Of a stretch of DNA of 64,000 bases, positions 1 to 14,100 are shown one piece after another. The DNA is taken from the NCBI RefSeq assembly GCF_037975245.1, contig NC_092572.1, forward strand, positions 7,147,501 through 7,211,500. Direction: 5' to 3'. Positions within the stretch are counted from its first letter, which is position 1, and each line of letters begins with the position of its first letter. The translations under genes and the position numbers were made by a program. The notes beneath the pieces are model-generated. The model was not told the DNA's origin. It did no database searches and saw only the letters and a program-made list of their open reading frames with translations. Source of the DNA: Apostichopus japonicus. Lineage: Eukaryota > Echinodermata > Holothuroidea > Aspidochirotida > Stichopodidae.

Positions 1-1790
1 GGATCATGAGAGATCAGAGAGAGGATCATGAGAGCTCAGAGAGAGGATCATGAGAGCTCAGAGAGAGGATCATGAGAGATCAGAGAGAGGATCATGAGAG
101 ATCAGAGAGAGGATCATGAGAGATCAGAGAGAGGATCATGAGAGCTCAGAGAGAGGATCATGAGAGCTCAGAGAGAGGATCATGAGAGAGAATCATGAGA
201 GAGGATCATGAGAGATCAGAGAGAGGATCATGAGAGCTCAGAGAGAGGATCATGAAAGAGGATCATGAGAGATCAGAGAGAGGATCATGAGAGATCAGAG
301 AGATGATCATGAGAGATCAGAGAGAGGATCATGAGAGCTCAGAGAGAGGATCATGAGAGAGAATCATGAGAGATGATCATGAGAGATCAGAGAGAGGATC
401 ATGAGAGAGGATCATGGGAGAGGATAATGGGAGATCAGAGAGAGGATCATGAGAGAGGATCATGAGAGATGATCATGAGAGAGGATCATGAGAGAGGATC
501 ATGAGAGATCAGAGAGAGAATCATGAAAGATAATCATTAGAGAGGATCATGAGAGTTCAGAGAGAGGATCATGACAGAGGATCATGAGAGAGGATAATGG
601 GAGATCAGAGAGAGGATCATGTGAAACAAACATTTCTGTTATGTGTTGTCTAAGATGTGATATTTACTACAGAGAGGGTCATGTGAGAGGATCATGAGAG
701 ATCAGATAGAGGATCATTAGAGGATATTGAGAGAGGATCATGAGAGAGGATCATAAGAGAGGATCATAAGAGATCAGAGAGAGGATCATGACAGAGGATA
801 ATGGGAGATCAGAGAGAGGATCATGCGAAACATACATTTGTGTTATGTATTGTCTATGATGTGATATTTACTAGAGAGAGGGTCATGTGAGAGGATCATG
901 AGACATCAGATAGAGGATCATGAGAGAGGATCATGAAAGATCAGAGAATGGATCATGAGAGAGGATCATGAGAGTTCAGAGAGAGGATCATGATAGAGGA
1001 TCATGGGAGAGGATAATCGGAGATCAGAGAGAGCATCATGAGAGAGGATCATGACAGAGGATCATGAGAGATCAGAGAGAGGATCATGCGAAACAGACAT
1101 TTATGTAATGTTTTGTCTATGATGTGATAGTTACTAAAGTGAGGTTCATGTGAGAGGATCATGAGAGAAGATCATGAGAGAGGATCATTTGAGAGGATCA
1201 TGAGAGTTCAGAGAGAGGATCATGAGAGAGGATAATGGGAGATCAGAGAGAGGATCATGTGAAACGGACATTTGTGTAATATATTGTCTATGATGTGATA
1301 TTTACTAGAGAGAGGGTCATGTGAGAGGATCATGAGAGATCAGATAGAGGATCATGAGAGGATATTGAGAGAGGATCATGAGAGAGGATAATGAGAGAGG
1401 ATCATGAGAGATCAGAGAGAGGATCATGAGAGATGATCATAAGAGAGGATCATGAGAGAGGATCATGAGAGAGGATCATGAGAGAGGATCATGAGAGAGG
1501 AGCTTGAGAGATCAGAGAGAGGATCATGAGAGATCAGAGCGAGGATCATGTGAGAGGATCATGAGGAATCAGAGAAAGGATCATGGGAGAGGATTGTGAG
1601 AGAGGATCATGAGAGATCAGAGAGATGATCATGAGAGAAGATCATTTGAGAGTATCATGAGAGATCAGAGAGAGGATCATGAGAGAGGATCGTGAGAGAG
1701 GATCATGAGAGATCAGAGAGAGAATCGTGAGAGAGGATCATGAGAGAGGATCATGAGAGATCAGAGAGAGGATCATGCGAAACAGACATT
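1..1790. repeat. GATC-rich satellite with embedded ~60-bp cassettes
   Basis: Degenerate tandem repeat built from GGATCATGAGA and GATCAGAGAGA blocks (mostly 11-22 bp), filling the window from its left edge. Five times the array is interrupted by a related AT-richer cassette (about 617-680, 822-887, 1085-1147, 1253-1316 and 1775-1830) sharing GAAACAGACATTTGTGTTAT and TATGATGTGATATTTACTA, which gives a higher-order structure. It lies in the CFAP44 intron before the exon at 2174 and continues upstream of the window. Confidence 0.9.
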
Positions 1791-2173
1791 TGTGTTATGT
1801 TTTGTGTATGATGTGATAGTTACTAGAGAGGTGATACATGCACTGTTTGTTTTGACATCAACCGTAAAACATTTTGCTCGATTTCTGATTTCTTATATCT
1901 CACTTGGTATCATCAAGGACTTGCAGAGATCTATTTTGTTTTTACATATTTCATATATTCAATAGAATGCTGTCAACTTTGGTCACACAGATGGCCTGTT
2001 TGTCCATCTGTTTCCATTAATCTCACATAACCTACTTTTCGCCCAAAGATGCAATGAAAGAACAATGAAAATACTTCTCCCAGGTTTCCTTGACAAAATG
2101 ATTTGTTAGGGAGAAGTGTCTAATTGATTTTGATCTATGAATGATGTACGTATGATTGTCGTTTGATTTTCAG

Positions 2174-5100
2174 TGGGAAGAGTTACGATCCAGTAAACCA
2201 CCCGAAGATCATGAAGACCCCGCAGACGTCCAGGCGATCAAGGAAGCTCAAGAGAACATGGGTGACTTCAAACTGAAGACAGCCAAGGACTACGTAGTAC
2301 CCGAGCATTTGAGGATGAACGCTCTAAAGAAGAGAAATCAGCTGTTGGTTCTGGAAGAGCTGGTGAGACAATAGATAATATCTTTTGTTTAATTTTTAAT
2401 TTACTTATTGTTTCAGCTTTTCATGACCAAATTTCACTTCAAGCAGATTTAGGTGAATTAAATAAAACTAGTCTAATCTTCTGTAAAAACTTTCTGAAAG
2501 CTTGTCTTCTTGTCAATAGGCGCAATTTATGGAACCCAAAAAAGCTCTCCAGATATGAAGAGCTTTTTGTCTTTCCTAATGATTGTCAATGGGCTCTCCA
2601 ACTGTCATTCGAATTATACTCCGAAGTTTCATTGACATTTTTGAACATTATGTAACATGTCATTAACAGCAGTAAGATATATGTTTACATCATCCACATA
2701 TCAATTAATATCAGTAATATTAATATCAATCATCAGCATAAGTAATATATTATATTCATATAGATGCATGAGTACAAGATGGAGTTCAACCATAAGGTAC
2801 TCGCTCTCCGTGATAAGAAGATTAACATCATCGAGAAGATTAAGAAGTACCTGGATGATATCAGTGAATTACAGGAAAATATTGCTCAGGACCAAAGAAA
2901 GGAACTCCCAGAATGCCCCACTTTACAACCAATGGAAGTGCCAGAAAGGTATGAGAAAATTATCTTCGAGAAAAGCTTAACATATCAGCATTTGAAATGT
3001 GATTATTGCTTTCTCCTTTGATGGATTATTAGCATAGTTTAAATTAAAAGTTTGATTTTTTTAGACTTTTACTGGTTATTATAATAATGAAATGATATTA
3101 GTACAGATGCCTTTTTGGGTAATAAAGTGTTACGCTCAATGGACCAACCGGTCACAGAAGAGGAACCCTTCTTGATGTTTATTTTAATGCATGGTGTTAA
3201 TTAAATCTTTGCAGGAAATTTCAGTACACGAGGGAGACCCTGCTAAAGTTTAAAGAAGAAATGGCCCAGAAGAAACTGGAGGCAATTACTGGCCAAGGGG
3301 GAGGTGGATTTGGAGGTGGGTTTGGAGGCTTCGGAGGGGGCGGTGGAGGCACTGCTGACAAGAAAGAGGTACGTAAGATGGACAATAGGTGCTAGGAAAT
3401 TGTGGCATGCGGTAGGCTTGAGAAGCATTAAGATATAACATATGTACTCTTGATTGTACACTGCAATCAAAGTTGAAGTAGAATTCTATTCTAATTCTTA
3501 TTATATTTGATTAGTGACATGTCTGCTCAATATTACTTCTGTGATAAAACAAAATGGATGAGTCAGATGAGGAGGAGAGAGAAATGTATTTCTCTGATGG
3601 TACTGAGATTCACTTCAAGCCTGCCGTGGTTTATTTGTGTCTGTATAATAATATTGAGAATATGGCGATCTACCTAGCCTATAAACTGGTAACATTCTTG
3701 CACTGCAACCCCAGTCAAAATATTTTGTTCTGTTAATGAATGGATTGATGAATGGATGGATGAATGGATGGATGAATAGATGGATGAATGAATGGATGGA
3801 TGGATGGATGGATGGATGGATGAATGGATGGATGGATAAATGGATGAATGAATAAATAAATGAATAAATACGAAATAAAGATCCAACAGATGAATGTTGA
3901 AACCACCAGGGAACTGTTCTTAATTTGTTTCAAAGATTTGTGGCCATTTTAGCACATCAAGCAACTTTTCATACAATAGTAGCTCTAACTAAAGTCCCAT
4001 GACCAGAATGGAACTTTCTAGGGACACAGATCATGTATACAGTGGTAGATAATTTTTTGCTGATTATTGACCATATGTAACATTTCAAGATCTTTTATTC
4101 CCCCATTTACAGCAAGCTAATGCAGCCACTCCGGCCTCTGGTAGGGTAAGATCCCGTTTATCTCTGCGGTCAGCCCAGGCGACGATGTCACCATCGGTCA
4201 GCCGTACCTCAGGAAACCTGTCTACGCTAGAGCAGCAGTTAGCAGCGGCCGAAGATATTCGACTCATCTACCGTCAAGATAAGATGCTACAGCAGATCAA
4301 CGATCTCATCGCAAACTTTGATGCAGAGTTGAGAATGTTGAGGCACAGCAAGTTTAACCTGGACATTGATCTTAAGAATTCTGACTTGAGGTAGGTGTTA
4401 TTCTTGACAACAGCCTTTAGTAATCAAGACATGCTTTGTTCATCTAAGAAAATTCCACCAAATATGAAAAAATTTGCATTAATAGATTAATGATTGTACC
4501 CACTACCTCAAACTGTGTTTATTTGTCTTTTACTCTGTCCTATATTGCATCAAAATGAAAGGCAAAATCTAAAAAATATCATGTTATTTGGATACCTTCA
4601 AAATATTGTGTTATTTTTGCTGACATCTTGAAGTATGCTATTTTTTCCAAATTTTTTCCTACAGAAAAGTGACTTTGTTTGAAGAGCTGCAACTTCTTAA
4701 AGAGTTTGAGAAGAGAGAAAATGTCCTAGCAGAGAAAGTTGAAGCCAAGATTAAAGAAAAGACGGATATGTATTTGAAGGTAATCCGTTTTAATCTCATT
4801 CTATTTGGGCTCATGGGAGAAATTGTCCTTATGAGAATACATGATTAAGAACCTACATATCATGGACAAGTTGGTACAGCTGCTGCTTTAGGCTGTCTAG
4901 ATTCAGCATAACTTTACTTTGGTAGGGTAAGGAATATGTTTAGTACAGTCTCCTACATACTTGTTCAGTACAGTGAGTCAGTAGGTCCTTGGTCAGTGCT
5001 GACCTTGTTACCTGATGCTACTTGGGATGATCTACATCTTTAGTTTACCTCTGTCACTAGCTTTGCTCCAGGCTGTCTAGATTCATCATATCTGTACTTT

Positions 5101-8100
5101 GGCAGGGTAAGGAATCTGTTTAGTACAGTCTCCTGCATACTTGTTTAGTTCAGTTAGTCAGTAGGTCCTTGGTCAGTGCTGACCTTGGTACCGTGATGCT
5201 ACTTGGGATGATTAACATCCTTTGTGAGACTGTTGTATGTAAGTATGTAAGTATGTATGTAATTTAGATCCTCCTGCAAGCAGGAACTCGCGAAGAAGCC
5301 ATCATTGGCTTATCAAAGCCGCAAGCTGACCGAAGTCAGTCTCTTAGATTCATATTTAACGTCCATGATTATGAATTGTCAATTGTCAACAACTCTGTAA
5401 CTGGACGACATTCATTAATCTTAGAGTGACTCGAACTCGGGACCTGTTGAATGAAAGGCACCGCGGGACTGTTAAGGTTATGACCCTGCGTGATTCACAT
5501 TAAGTCTAGTTGCTCTTTGGAAGTGTTTCCATCATGATCTTAATAAAATATCAAATTAGAAATGTTTAGAAAATAACTGAGGTTTCATATGTTCTAACTA
5601 TTTGTAGTAACTTTGTGTGAAATTATCCAATGTTAAGAAATTAAACAGGATTGATTACTTTGTTTGTGTTGTATTGTGTTCCTGTACTACATCGTATACA
5701 AAGCAATACAGTGATTCCTTTCATTTTTACTTTCAGTCTAGCATTAAACCAATCATCCAACCTTTGTAATGTATTGCGTTGGAATTATATCAGCCATTTA
5801 ATTCTCCATGTAAGATATATATATATATATACCAAGCTCAACATATATGGCCCGATCAGAAGATATAAATCAAAATTTAATAAGCTTTTTGTTGCAAAGA
5901 AATAAAATAAAAAACCCAGGATCTCAGACCAAGAGTCAAAAATTTGCTTCTAACCTTTTTTATCCTTCCGGTAAAAGGTCGTGGAAATACAACAGAAACA
6001 CGACGGCAAGCGAAAGGACATCGATAGATTGTCGGAAAAGGAGAAGGCCCTCTACGCTACCTTTCAAGCCTCTCTCGGGGAGAACAACAAATTTGCAGAA
6101 TTTTTGAATAAAGTGTTTAAGAAGAAGATAAAGAGAGCTAAGAAAAAAGCACAAAATGAAGAAGGTAATATTATTAACAATTTGGTTGATCTTATCTTGA
6201 TTAAATTAAAGAACCTCTATGACCGATAACTGATTCTGTTGATTTTTGTTTGTGGCATTGCTAAAGTTCCCAGGCTACATCTGTCAGAAAGAAATAGTTT
6301 TTAATATTTTTTTTATGTTTTATCTTTGCTATTTAATCATTGGAAACAGAGAAAAAAAAAATGAACCTTTCAAATACATTTGACTTGGGTATATATAGTG
6401 GTTAAATTCTCCATTAGTTAGCAGTTGACTCATATTTTGATCAGATGTTACTGGATATTAGTATTAGCTACCTTACTTTTACCCAATATTTGTATTCATG
6501 CATGTGATTTACCTATAATGCATATTAATTAACATTAATAGTTTATATCAGAGGTTTGCCTATGTTGTACCTATAGCACCTGTACAGTTATCAATATCAA
6601 ATATGATCATTTCTTATGTTTAAAGGTTCCAATGACGACGAAAGTGAGGAGAGTTCCGAGGAAGAATCTGATTGGTCGAGTGAAGACGAAGAGTCAGACG
6701 ATGATGCTCTGGATGACTCGGTCTGTCCTCCTGGATGTGAACAGGTTAGAAGAAGGGAGGTGATAGGGAGGGAATTAGGGGAAGAAGGGAGGTGAAGGGG
6801 AGAGGATTAGGGGAAGAAGGGAGGTGAATGGGGGAGGATAAGGGGAAGAAGGGAGGATAAGATGAGAGGATAAGAGGAAGAAGGGAGGTTAAGGGGATTA
6901 GGGGAAGAAGGGAGGTGAAGGGGAGAGGAATAGGGGAAGAAGGGAGATGAAGGGGAGGGGATTAGGGCACGGGATGGGACAGGAGAGTAAACAACTGAGT
7001 GGATGTGAACAGGTTAGAAGAAGGGGGTGAAGGAAGGGGATTAGGAGAAGAAGAGAGGTGAAGGGAGAGGATTAGGGGAAGAAGGGAGGTGAAGGGGAGG
7101 GATGGGATAAGGGGACGGGATGGGACGGGAGAGACATTAACAACTGAATGGATTCGAACAGGTCAGAAGAAGGGAGGTGAAGGGGAGGGGAGGAGATTGG
7201 GGAAGAAGGGAGGTGAAGGGGGAGGATAAGGGGAAGAAGGGAGGTGAATGGGGGAGGATAAGGGGAAGAAGGGAGGATAAGATGAGAGGATAAGGGGAAG
7301 AAGGGAGGTAAAGGGGATTAGGGGAAGAAGGGAGGTGAAGAGGAGTGGATTAGGGGAAGAAGAGAGGTGAAGGGGAGGGGATTAGGGGAGGGGATTAGGG
7401 GAGGGGATTAGGGGAGGGGATTAGGGGAGGGGATTAGGGGAGGGGATGGGACGGGAGAGAAATTAACAACTGAGTGGATGTAAACAGGTTTGAAGAAGGA
7501 AGGTAAATGGGAGGGGAGTGTCAGGGATTACAGGATGGGATGGGAGAGAAATTAACAACTGAATGGAAGAAGGGCTGTGCTCTCAAGTTCATCCTGAATT
7601 TTGCCACTTAAACACATTCTTACAATGTCCTAGATGTCAAGGAAGATGGATGGTTTTAATTTATCTTCCGATCTCTAACAGTGATTTTTCCTTGCATTAT
7701 ATGTATATTCCATACATCTTTTGCATTTGTGTAGTAACTTTGGAATATTGGCAAAGTATTTTACTACGTGATACCAGATAAACTTCCTGAGACATTCGCA
7801 TTTTTGTTTTGTCATGACAAGAAGTGACGTGCTGTTTGAAATCATGACATTTGATCTTAAGTGATTATAGTCTGATAGTTGCCAACTGTTATAATAAACA
7901 CAGCTATGAGAATTGCTAGTTACTGCATTAATTTACAATTTGATCATCCTTTCTCTGTTTGTTGGGATCCGTCTATTTATGGTAAAGGAGCTCTTTGACA
8001 ACACCTGTGCACTGCGGGAAAAGAGACTGGACATCGAAGAATTAATGGCAGAGGAAAAGAAGACAGCAGATGGACTGAAGAAAGAAGTAGATGCCTTAGT

Positions 8101-11100
8101 CAAGAAACAGAAGGTCATTGAAACAAACCTTAAGACCGCTGAGGCAGACCTCGAAGCATTCCAGGTACAGTTGGTATTATATTAAGACCGATCCTTAGAG
8201 TAGAACCTTAAAACTGCTGAGGCAGACCTCCAAGCATTCCAGGTACAGTTGGTATTATATTAAGACCGATCCTTAGAGTAGAACCTTAAAACTGCTGAGG
8301 CAGACCTTCTGGCATTCCAGGTACAGTTGGTATTATATTAAGACTGAGTCTTAGAGTAGAACCTTAAGACTGCTGAGGGCAGACCTTGAAGCATTCCAGG
8401 TACAGTTGGTATTATATTATGACTGAGTCTTAGAGTAGAACCTTAAAACTGCTGAGGCAGACCTTCTGGCATTCCAGGTACAGTTGGTATGATATTAAGA
8501 CTGAGTCTTAGTGTAGAACCTTAAGACTGCTGAGGCAGACCTCGAAGCATTCCAGGTACAGGAGCCATGCTAAGACTCAATGAAACATTATAAGCTCTGA
8601 AGCATCAAAATCATTTTCAGTTAAGTCATCATAGGAACCTCGTTTGGTCTCTCTGAAAGGGGTGAATGAGTTATAAACATAAAATAGAATGCAACCTATC
8701 AGATGACAGCAGCCTTGTTTACCATATTAAAGTCATCATCTCAACAGGATATATTGGCAGGACAAAAGGCACTGTGTACCCTCCAATGCAGTATTGGTGA
8801 TGGCACGCTCCTCCCCCTCCACCCCCCTTCCCATCTCTACCCCTTTCTGTAATTATCACCATTATGTTTTATGACTTTATTAATCTGGTTTCATACATTT
8901 TGTGATCCATGGAAATGTTTTGATTTTCTTCCAATCAGTTGGAGAAGCAGCAGAAGTTGAATGAATTGGATGTAGTGGTGACACTACGGTTCCACCAGAT
9001 TGAGTACATGGTCAACGGTACCCTCCCTCAGGACCTCTCACCCTGCCTCGTATTCACCACTCAGTCCATAAGGAACCTGAAGAAGAGGATCTTGGAGTTG
9101 GAAGAAGAAAAAACTGCTCAGAAACAACATTACAAGTGAGAATGTTTCTGTTGTGGAAGTATTTTATTTTCCAGGAAAGATATGGTGGGATTGGATATGT
9201 GGGGTGGTGAGTTGAGGGGTGGGGAGGTGATGGGTGGGGAGATGAGGGGTGGGTAGATGATGGGTGGGGATATGAGGGGTGGGAGATTAGGGGCAGGGGA
9301 GATGAGGGGCAGGGGAGGTGAGGGGCAGAGGAGGTGAGGGGTTGTTTGAATCATCTTGTAGGATGTCATCAGGCTAATTAAAGAGGAAACATATCAAGGC
9401 AACTACCACAGGAGTATGTCAGTTTAAGATATTAACAGAAGAAAAGAGATTGAGTGGTGTGAAGTGGTTGGGAGAGGGAGAGGGGTGGGGAAGAGAAGGT
9501 TGGGAAGTTGTTGTGTGAGAGGGAATTCAGACTGTGTCGTTGAATCATTCGTTCAATGCTTGATGGTGGAAGGGAATCATAGAGAGGTGGGAGCTTCTAT
9601 TTAAAGAAAAATAAAGAAAATAATAAAAACACATTTTCAAAATGATACACAGTTTCACTTGGGAGGAACTCATTAGAAGCTCCACATGTACGAAGCATGT
9701 AAGGTTGAATTTGATTTGAATGAGAGAAGAGAATTAGTCTCACACATTTTATTGAGGCCATGTTTGGGCTTTAAAAAGGAAAATAAGATGGATTGTGGAG
9801 GGACAGATAGGGAGGAGGGGTAGGAAGTGGTGAAAGGGGGGAGGGTGGGGGGTTTATAGTAGAGGGATCATTGACATCTGATCAGCGGTACCAACCAGTG
9901 GGTGTTTTGAAAGAAATGACACACAAAGAAAAAGGAAAAGGAAAACAGCTAGTGGGCTATGAAGAGGGGGTATGAAGAGGGGGGTATAAGGGGGAGAGAG
10001 GACTTGAGATGTGAACACTGAGCCACTTATCAAATTGTATGAATAAATGAGCCATAGGCGTCCACATAGTACCCATGTGGAATTTATACACATGATCTCA
10101 CTGTCGAAAAAACTATCGTGCTTGCTTGCAGAGAACACCGCCAACAGCACATCCAACTGATCAAGGATCGAAGGCTGATGGAACAGAGAATACAGGACCT
10201 GGAGGAGCAATGTAACCAAGCAATGAGACTGAAGTTTGGACAAATCATCGACCTGGATAAGTTAGACACGGTGGGCGTGAACAGGAACATCGAAGAGTTG
10301 AAGGAGAAGATCAGAATCGGGGAAATAGATAATGCCAAGGATCTTCAAAAGATGGATGTAAGCTGACAAATGTTGCACTTCATTTATTATGATAACCAAA
10401 GATCAGTAGCAAGAAGGCTGGAAATTGGGGGTGGGGGTTAAGGGGTGGGGAAGGATCTCAACTGAACTGACATTTATAGGAATTGTTTTTTTGTTTTTTT
10501 TGGGGGGGGGGGGTTTATTAAAGACTAGATGTAGGGTATACTATAGAATTTTCCAAAACTGTCACTTAGGACCAGGCTTCATCAAAATTTTACTATTGTT
10601 GATTAATAAATCTGTTTGTATTCTTTGAAAAGTGTCTGAAGACAGATATGAGAGAAAGGCAGCCTTGAGGAAAATGCTTTGTAGCAAGTTAAAATTTGCA
10701 TAGTGCAAGTTATCTTTGAATGGAATTGAACTGTTTTAGTTCATTTTAAAATTGATCCATTATAATTTTTGATCGCAGTGTTCATATGTGCAATATTTCT
10801 GTTGATGTTTGTTTCAGCTCAACATTCAGATTTGTCATCTTGATTTATAAAAATGGATACTACTATAAATTATTGATCATTTCCAATCAATAGTAAAAAC
10901 TAAAATAATATAAAACTGTTAGCAAACTGCTTATCCACTAGAGAGCCTGTGTAAGAGAATGTGTAAAAGTAAGTTGGCCTGACGTTTAGATCCTAGCAGG
11001 ATCTTCTTCACAGGCTGAATGACAAGAGTCTCGTGATTTAGCCTATGGAGAAGATCCTGCTAGGATCGAAAACGTCAGGCCAACTTACTTTTACACAATA

Positions 11101-14100
11101 GTGAAAAACTGTCCAATAGCTGCTACTTCAAATCTATACTTGATTGTTTCAAAAAACAAATTCAGGACAAGATCGATGGGAAGAAAGGACGCATCACCGA
11201 ACTGATCGAGGAGAACACCCACCGCCTCCAGCTGATGACGATGAAACTTGGAGAGAAGAAAGAACTGGAGAAAGCCCTGGATGCACGACAGACAAGCTTG
11301 GTAAGTATAGCAGCACTGATAGCCATATGTCCTAAAATGATCTGCAAATCTTTCGTTCATTATTCCATCAGGGTCTTACAATATCTCTGTTGTAAGTTGT
11401 TAAGGTGTGACCAAGTCACTGGAATTAGAAATGCAAGCATTAAAGTCTAAACTTGGACACATACAATAGTCAGGGGGATAAAGATGATGACAATTTTGAA
11501 GCCCCACCTTCTGAGAAATTTGTAGATTTATTGTATGGCTGGACAAAAACAGATTGCGTTTTCAAACAGAGGACAATCTAATGATTTTATTTCTATGTGA
11601 AATTGTTTTACCAATTTTGCTCGCAGACAGTTAAAATGTTAGGTTTAAAAAAGAATTATTTTTGTATAATGCTTAAATTTTATGTCACTATCTGCTGATG
11701 TCATACATCAGTGATGGATCCAGTATTTCTCAAGATTGGGGGAGAGGTGGGGGAAGGGGGAGACAATAATTTGTCCTTAATGTAACTTATAATGATCCAA
11801 ATTATGTTTGTAGGTTTAGTGCCAAAACAATTTCAGAAGGGAACTTGAATGCCCAGGCCTACTTCCTGTATCCATCCTAGTGAACTACCCAAAAGTTACA
11901 ATTATTCCTTTAAAAATGTTAAACTTTCATGATAAGTTTTTGGACTAGGTGATTGGTATTCGGATAAAATTATTAGTGTTTATTAGTGTTCAAAGTAAAC
12001 TCTGATTAGTAAAGAAATCAAATTTTGATCTTAATAGCCTCAAACTAGTATCTGTTTCATAGTTGAGAGTACATTAGCAGGGAGCCAGGACTGCTTTGAC
12101 GAAAGCTATCTAAGGAACTACTGAAAAGTTGTTTTGCTTTTAAGATCAATCTCGTTTAATTTTCTTTTGCAGATGTATCTTTCCGAAGTGGTAAATTTGT
12201 TTAAATGCATTTCGTTGTTTTGTACATTTTATAAAATTGGGTTCTGTCAAAACTTGCATTCGACTGGAACCCAGCTTGATCAAATCATTGTGAACATTTG
12301 CAAAGATCAAATTGTGTGTTGCTTTTAAGTTCTGCAGCGGTTTTTTCCACTTTGTAAATTCATAATTTTTGCTAGTTGTGTTTAGTATGCGATATCTTCT
12401 GCCACATGCATACATGTAGTCAAGTTGCATTAGTGTCACAAGAGTTGGTCAATATGCTAAGAAAAAATCTTGTGTGTTTCTGAATCAAATATCACCCGAG
12501 GTGTGTGACACATTTACAGTATATACTTGTGTAGTACACTCAACATTGGTGTACTGATGATCTATAGTGATGGTGAATGCATTTAGGCATCCACATATCT
12601 ATAAAAGTAACATCAAGAAAAAACAGGTTTGGCAAATAATTTCTAACAGTAGATATACATTGGTGATAAAGGTTTATACTACTTAATTCCTGCCCTTTGC
12701 AAGCTCCTACCCTACCCCTCCTTACCCCCCTCCTTACCCACCCCTCATTACCCCTCCCTCACTCCCCAAAACTATACATTGAAATCAAAGTTGGTTCCAA
12801 GTTCCTTCTTAAATGTTTGCTGTTCAGGAGCATACATGGTTACGAGTCAGTGTGAGTTGTTCAAAGATTGGTGTAGCTTAGAAAATTTAAAAACAAGAAG
12901 CATAAATAATCAATTGCTCTAGAAAATAAAACAAAAACAATTATGGTGCACCATTAGATACAGTAAATAATTAATGAGAACCAATGGCCAGGGAAAAAAC
13001 TGTTTCCCTGATATGTGGTAGAGGAGAGTGGGTGAATTGATGCAAACATTGAATGTGTTAGTTTCTCATTTATGTTAAAGTCTTCCAACTGGCTTCTGTT
13101 TTAAATAGTCTTGCTTTTATCATGCTTAGGCTTTATAATTGTACATCTTTCTGCTGCACAGCTGTTTCAATTTAGTGTTGGTTATTTAACCTGATCACAG
13201 CCAGTCTTCACAATTCAAAAAAACTATATTTATTTATTATTTTTTTATAATTCATTGTAGTTGCTGCAACAAGTACAAAATTCTTAAAATTTGACTTTTT
13301 TTGTTTTCTTGACTTTTGTGTTTCTTTGATTTTTGTTAAATTTATGGAGCAAGCATTTCTCTCTTTTTGTTAATATTTAGCGATGTTTACGGTTTAGCAT
13401 TTATTACTTCTTTGTTCTTTTCTTGCCCACTCCTTTCATATTTTGAATTCTGAGTAGCTTTCATGTACAACATTTTTTGTTGTCAATATTGCGCTATTTT
13501 GTTTTCTTGTTTCTTCACGATGATTGTACAGTTCTTTTGTTCTTACTATTTTCATTGTCAAGAATCTCAACGTGTCCTTGTTTACTTTCTGTCTATTGTC
13601 TTGAAAGTGTTCTGCAGTTTACAACAATGGCTCATCTTAGAATTAAATCAAGCAATGATCATGTAGAGCCTGTCGATATTGAAACACAAAAGAAAATGTA
13701 TTTCACTTCTAATTAGAAAACAAAGGATCCCCATTTTGTGAATTCATGAAAATTTGTAGAATTTGAGGAAACATTGAAGTACTTCTACACATCCATAATG
13801 ATTTAACTTCCAGACCAGGAAAATTGTCAAAAATTGCCCTAACACGTGATGATGTTTCCATACTGTTATTCTGCTGTTTTGAGACGTGAATTAATTAGCT
13901 TAGTATCTGACTGTCCTATTTCTGTTGCTGTGAGGTAACTTCACAACCATGAAAGCTTAAGTCTATTTTAAGACTTTTAGGGAATTAAAATAAAAACAAA
14001 TTAAATGAAGTGAAATGGAATGAAATTTTATATGTGTGTGTTTATGGGAGAAATTAAATGATATATGGTTGTGTATGTAAACTTTAACAGAGAACAGATT

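Noticed and set aside
3674-3933. Minus-strand Ile-His-Pro-Ser repeat frames
   Set aside because: Artefact of the GGAT microsatellite in a CFAP44 intron.
12146-12439. 97-codon minus-strand open frame in the long CFAP44 intron
   Set aside because: No recognisable motif, no signal or membrane segment, AT-rich codon use like the surrounding intron.
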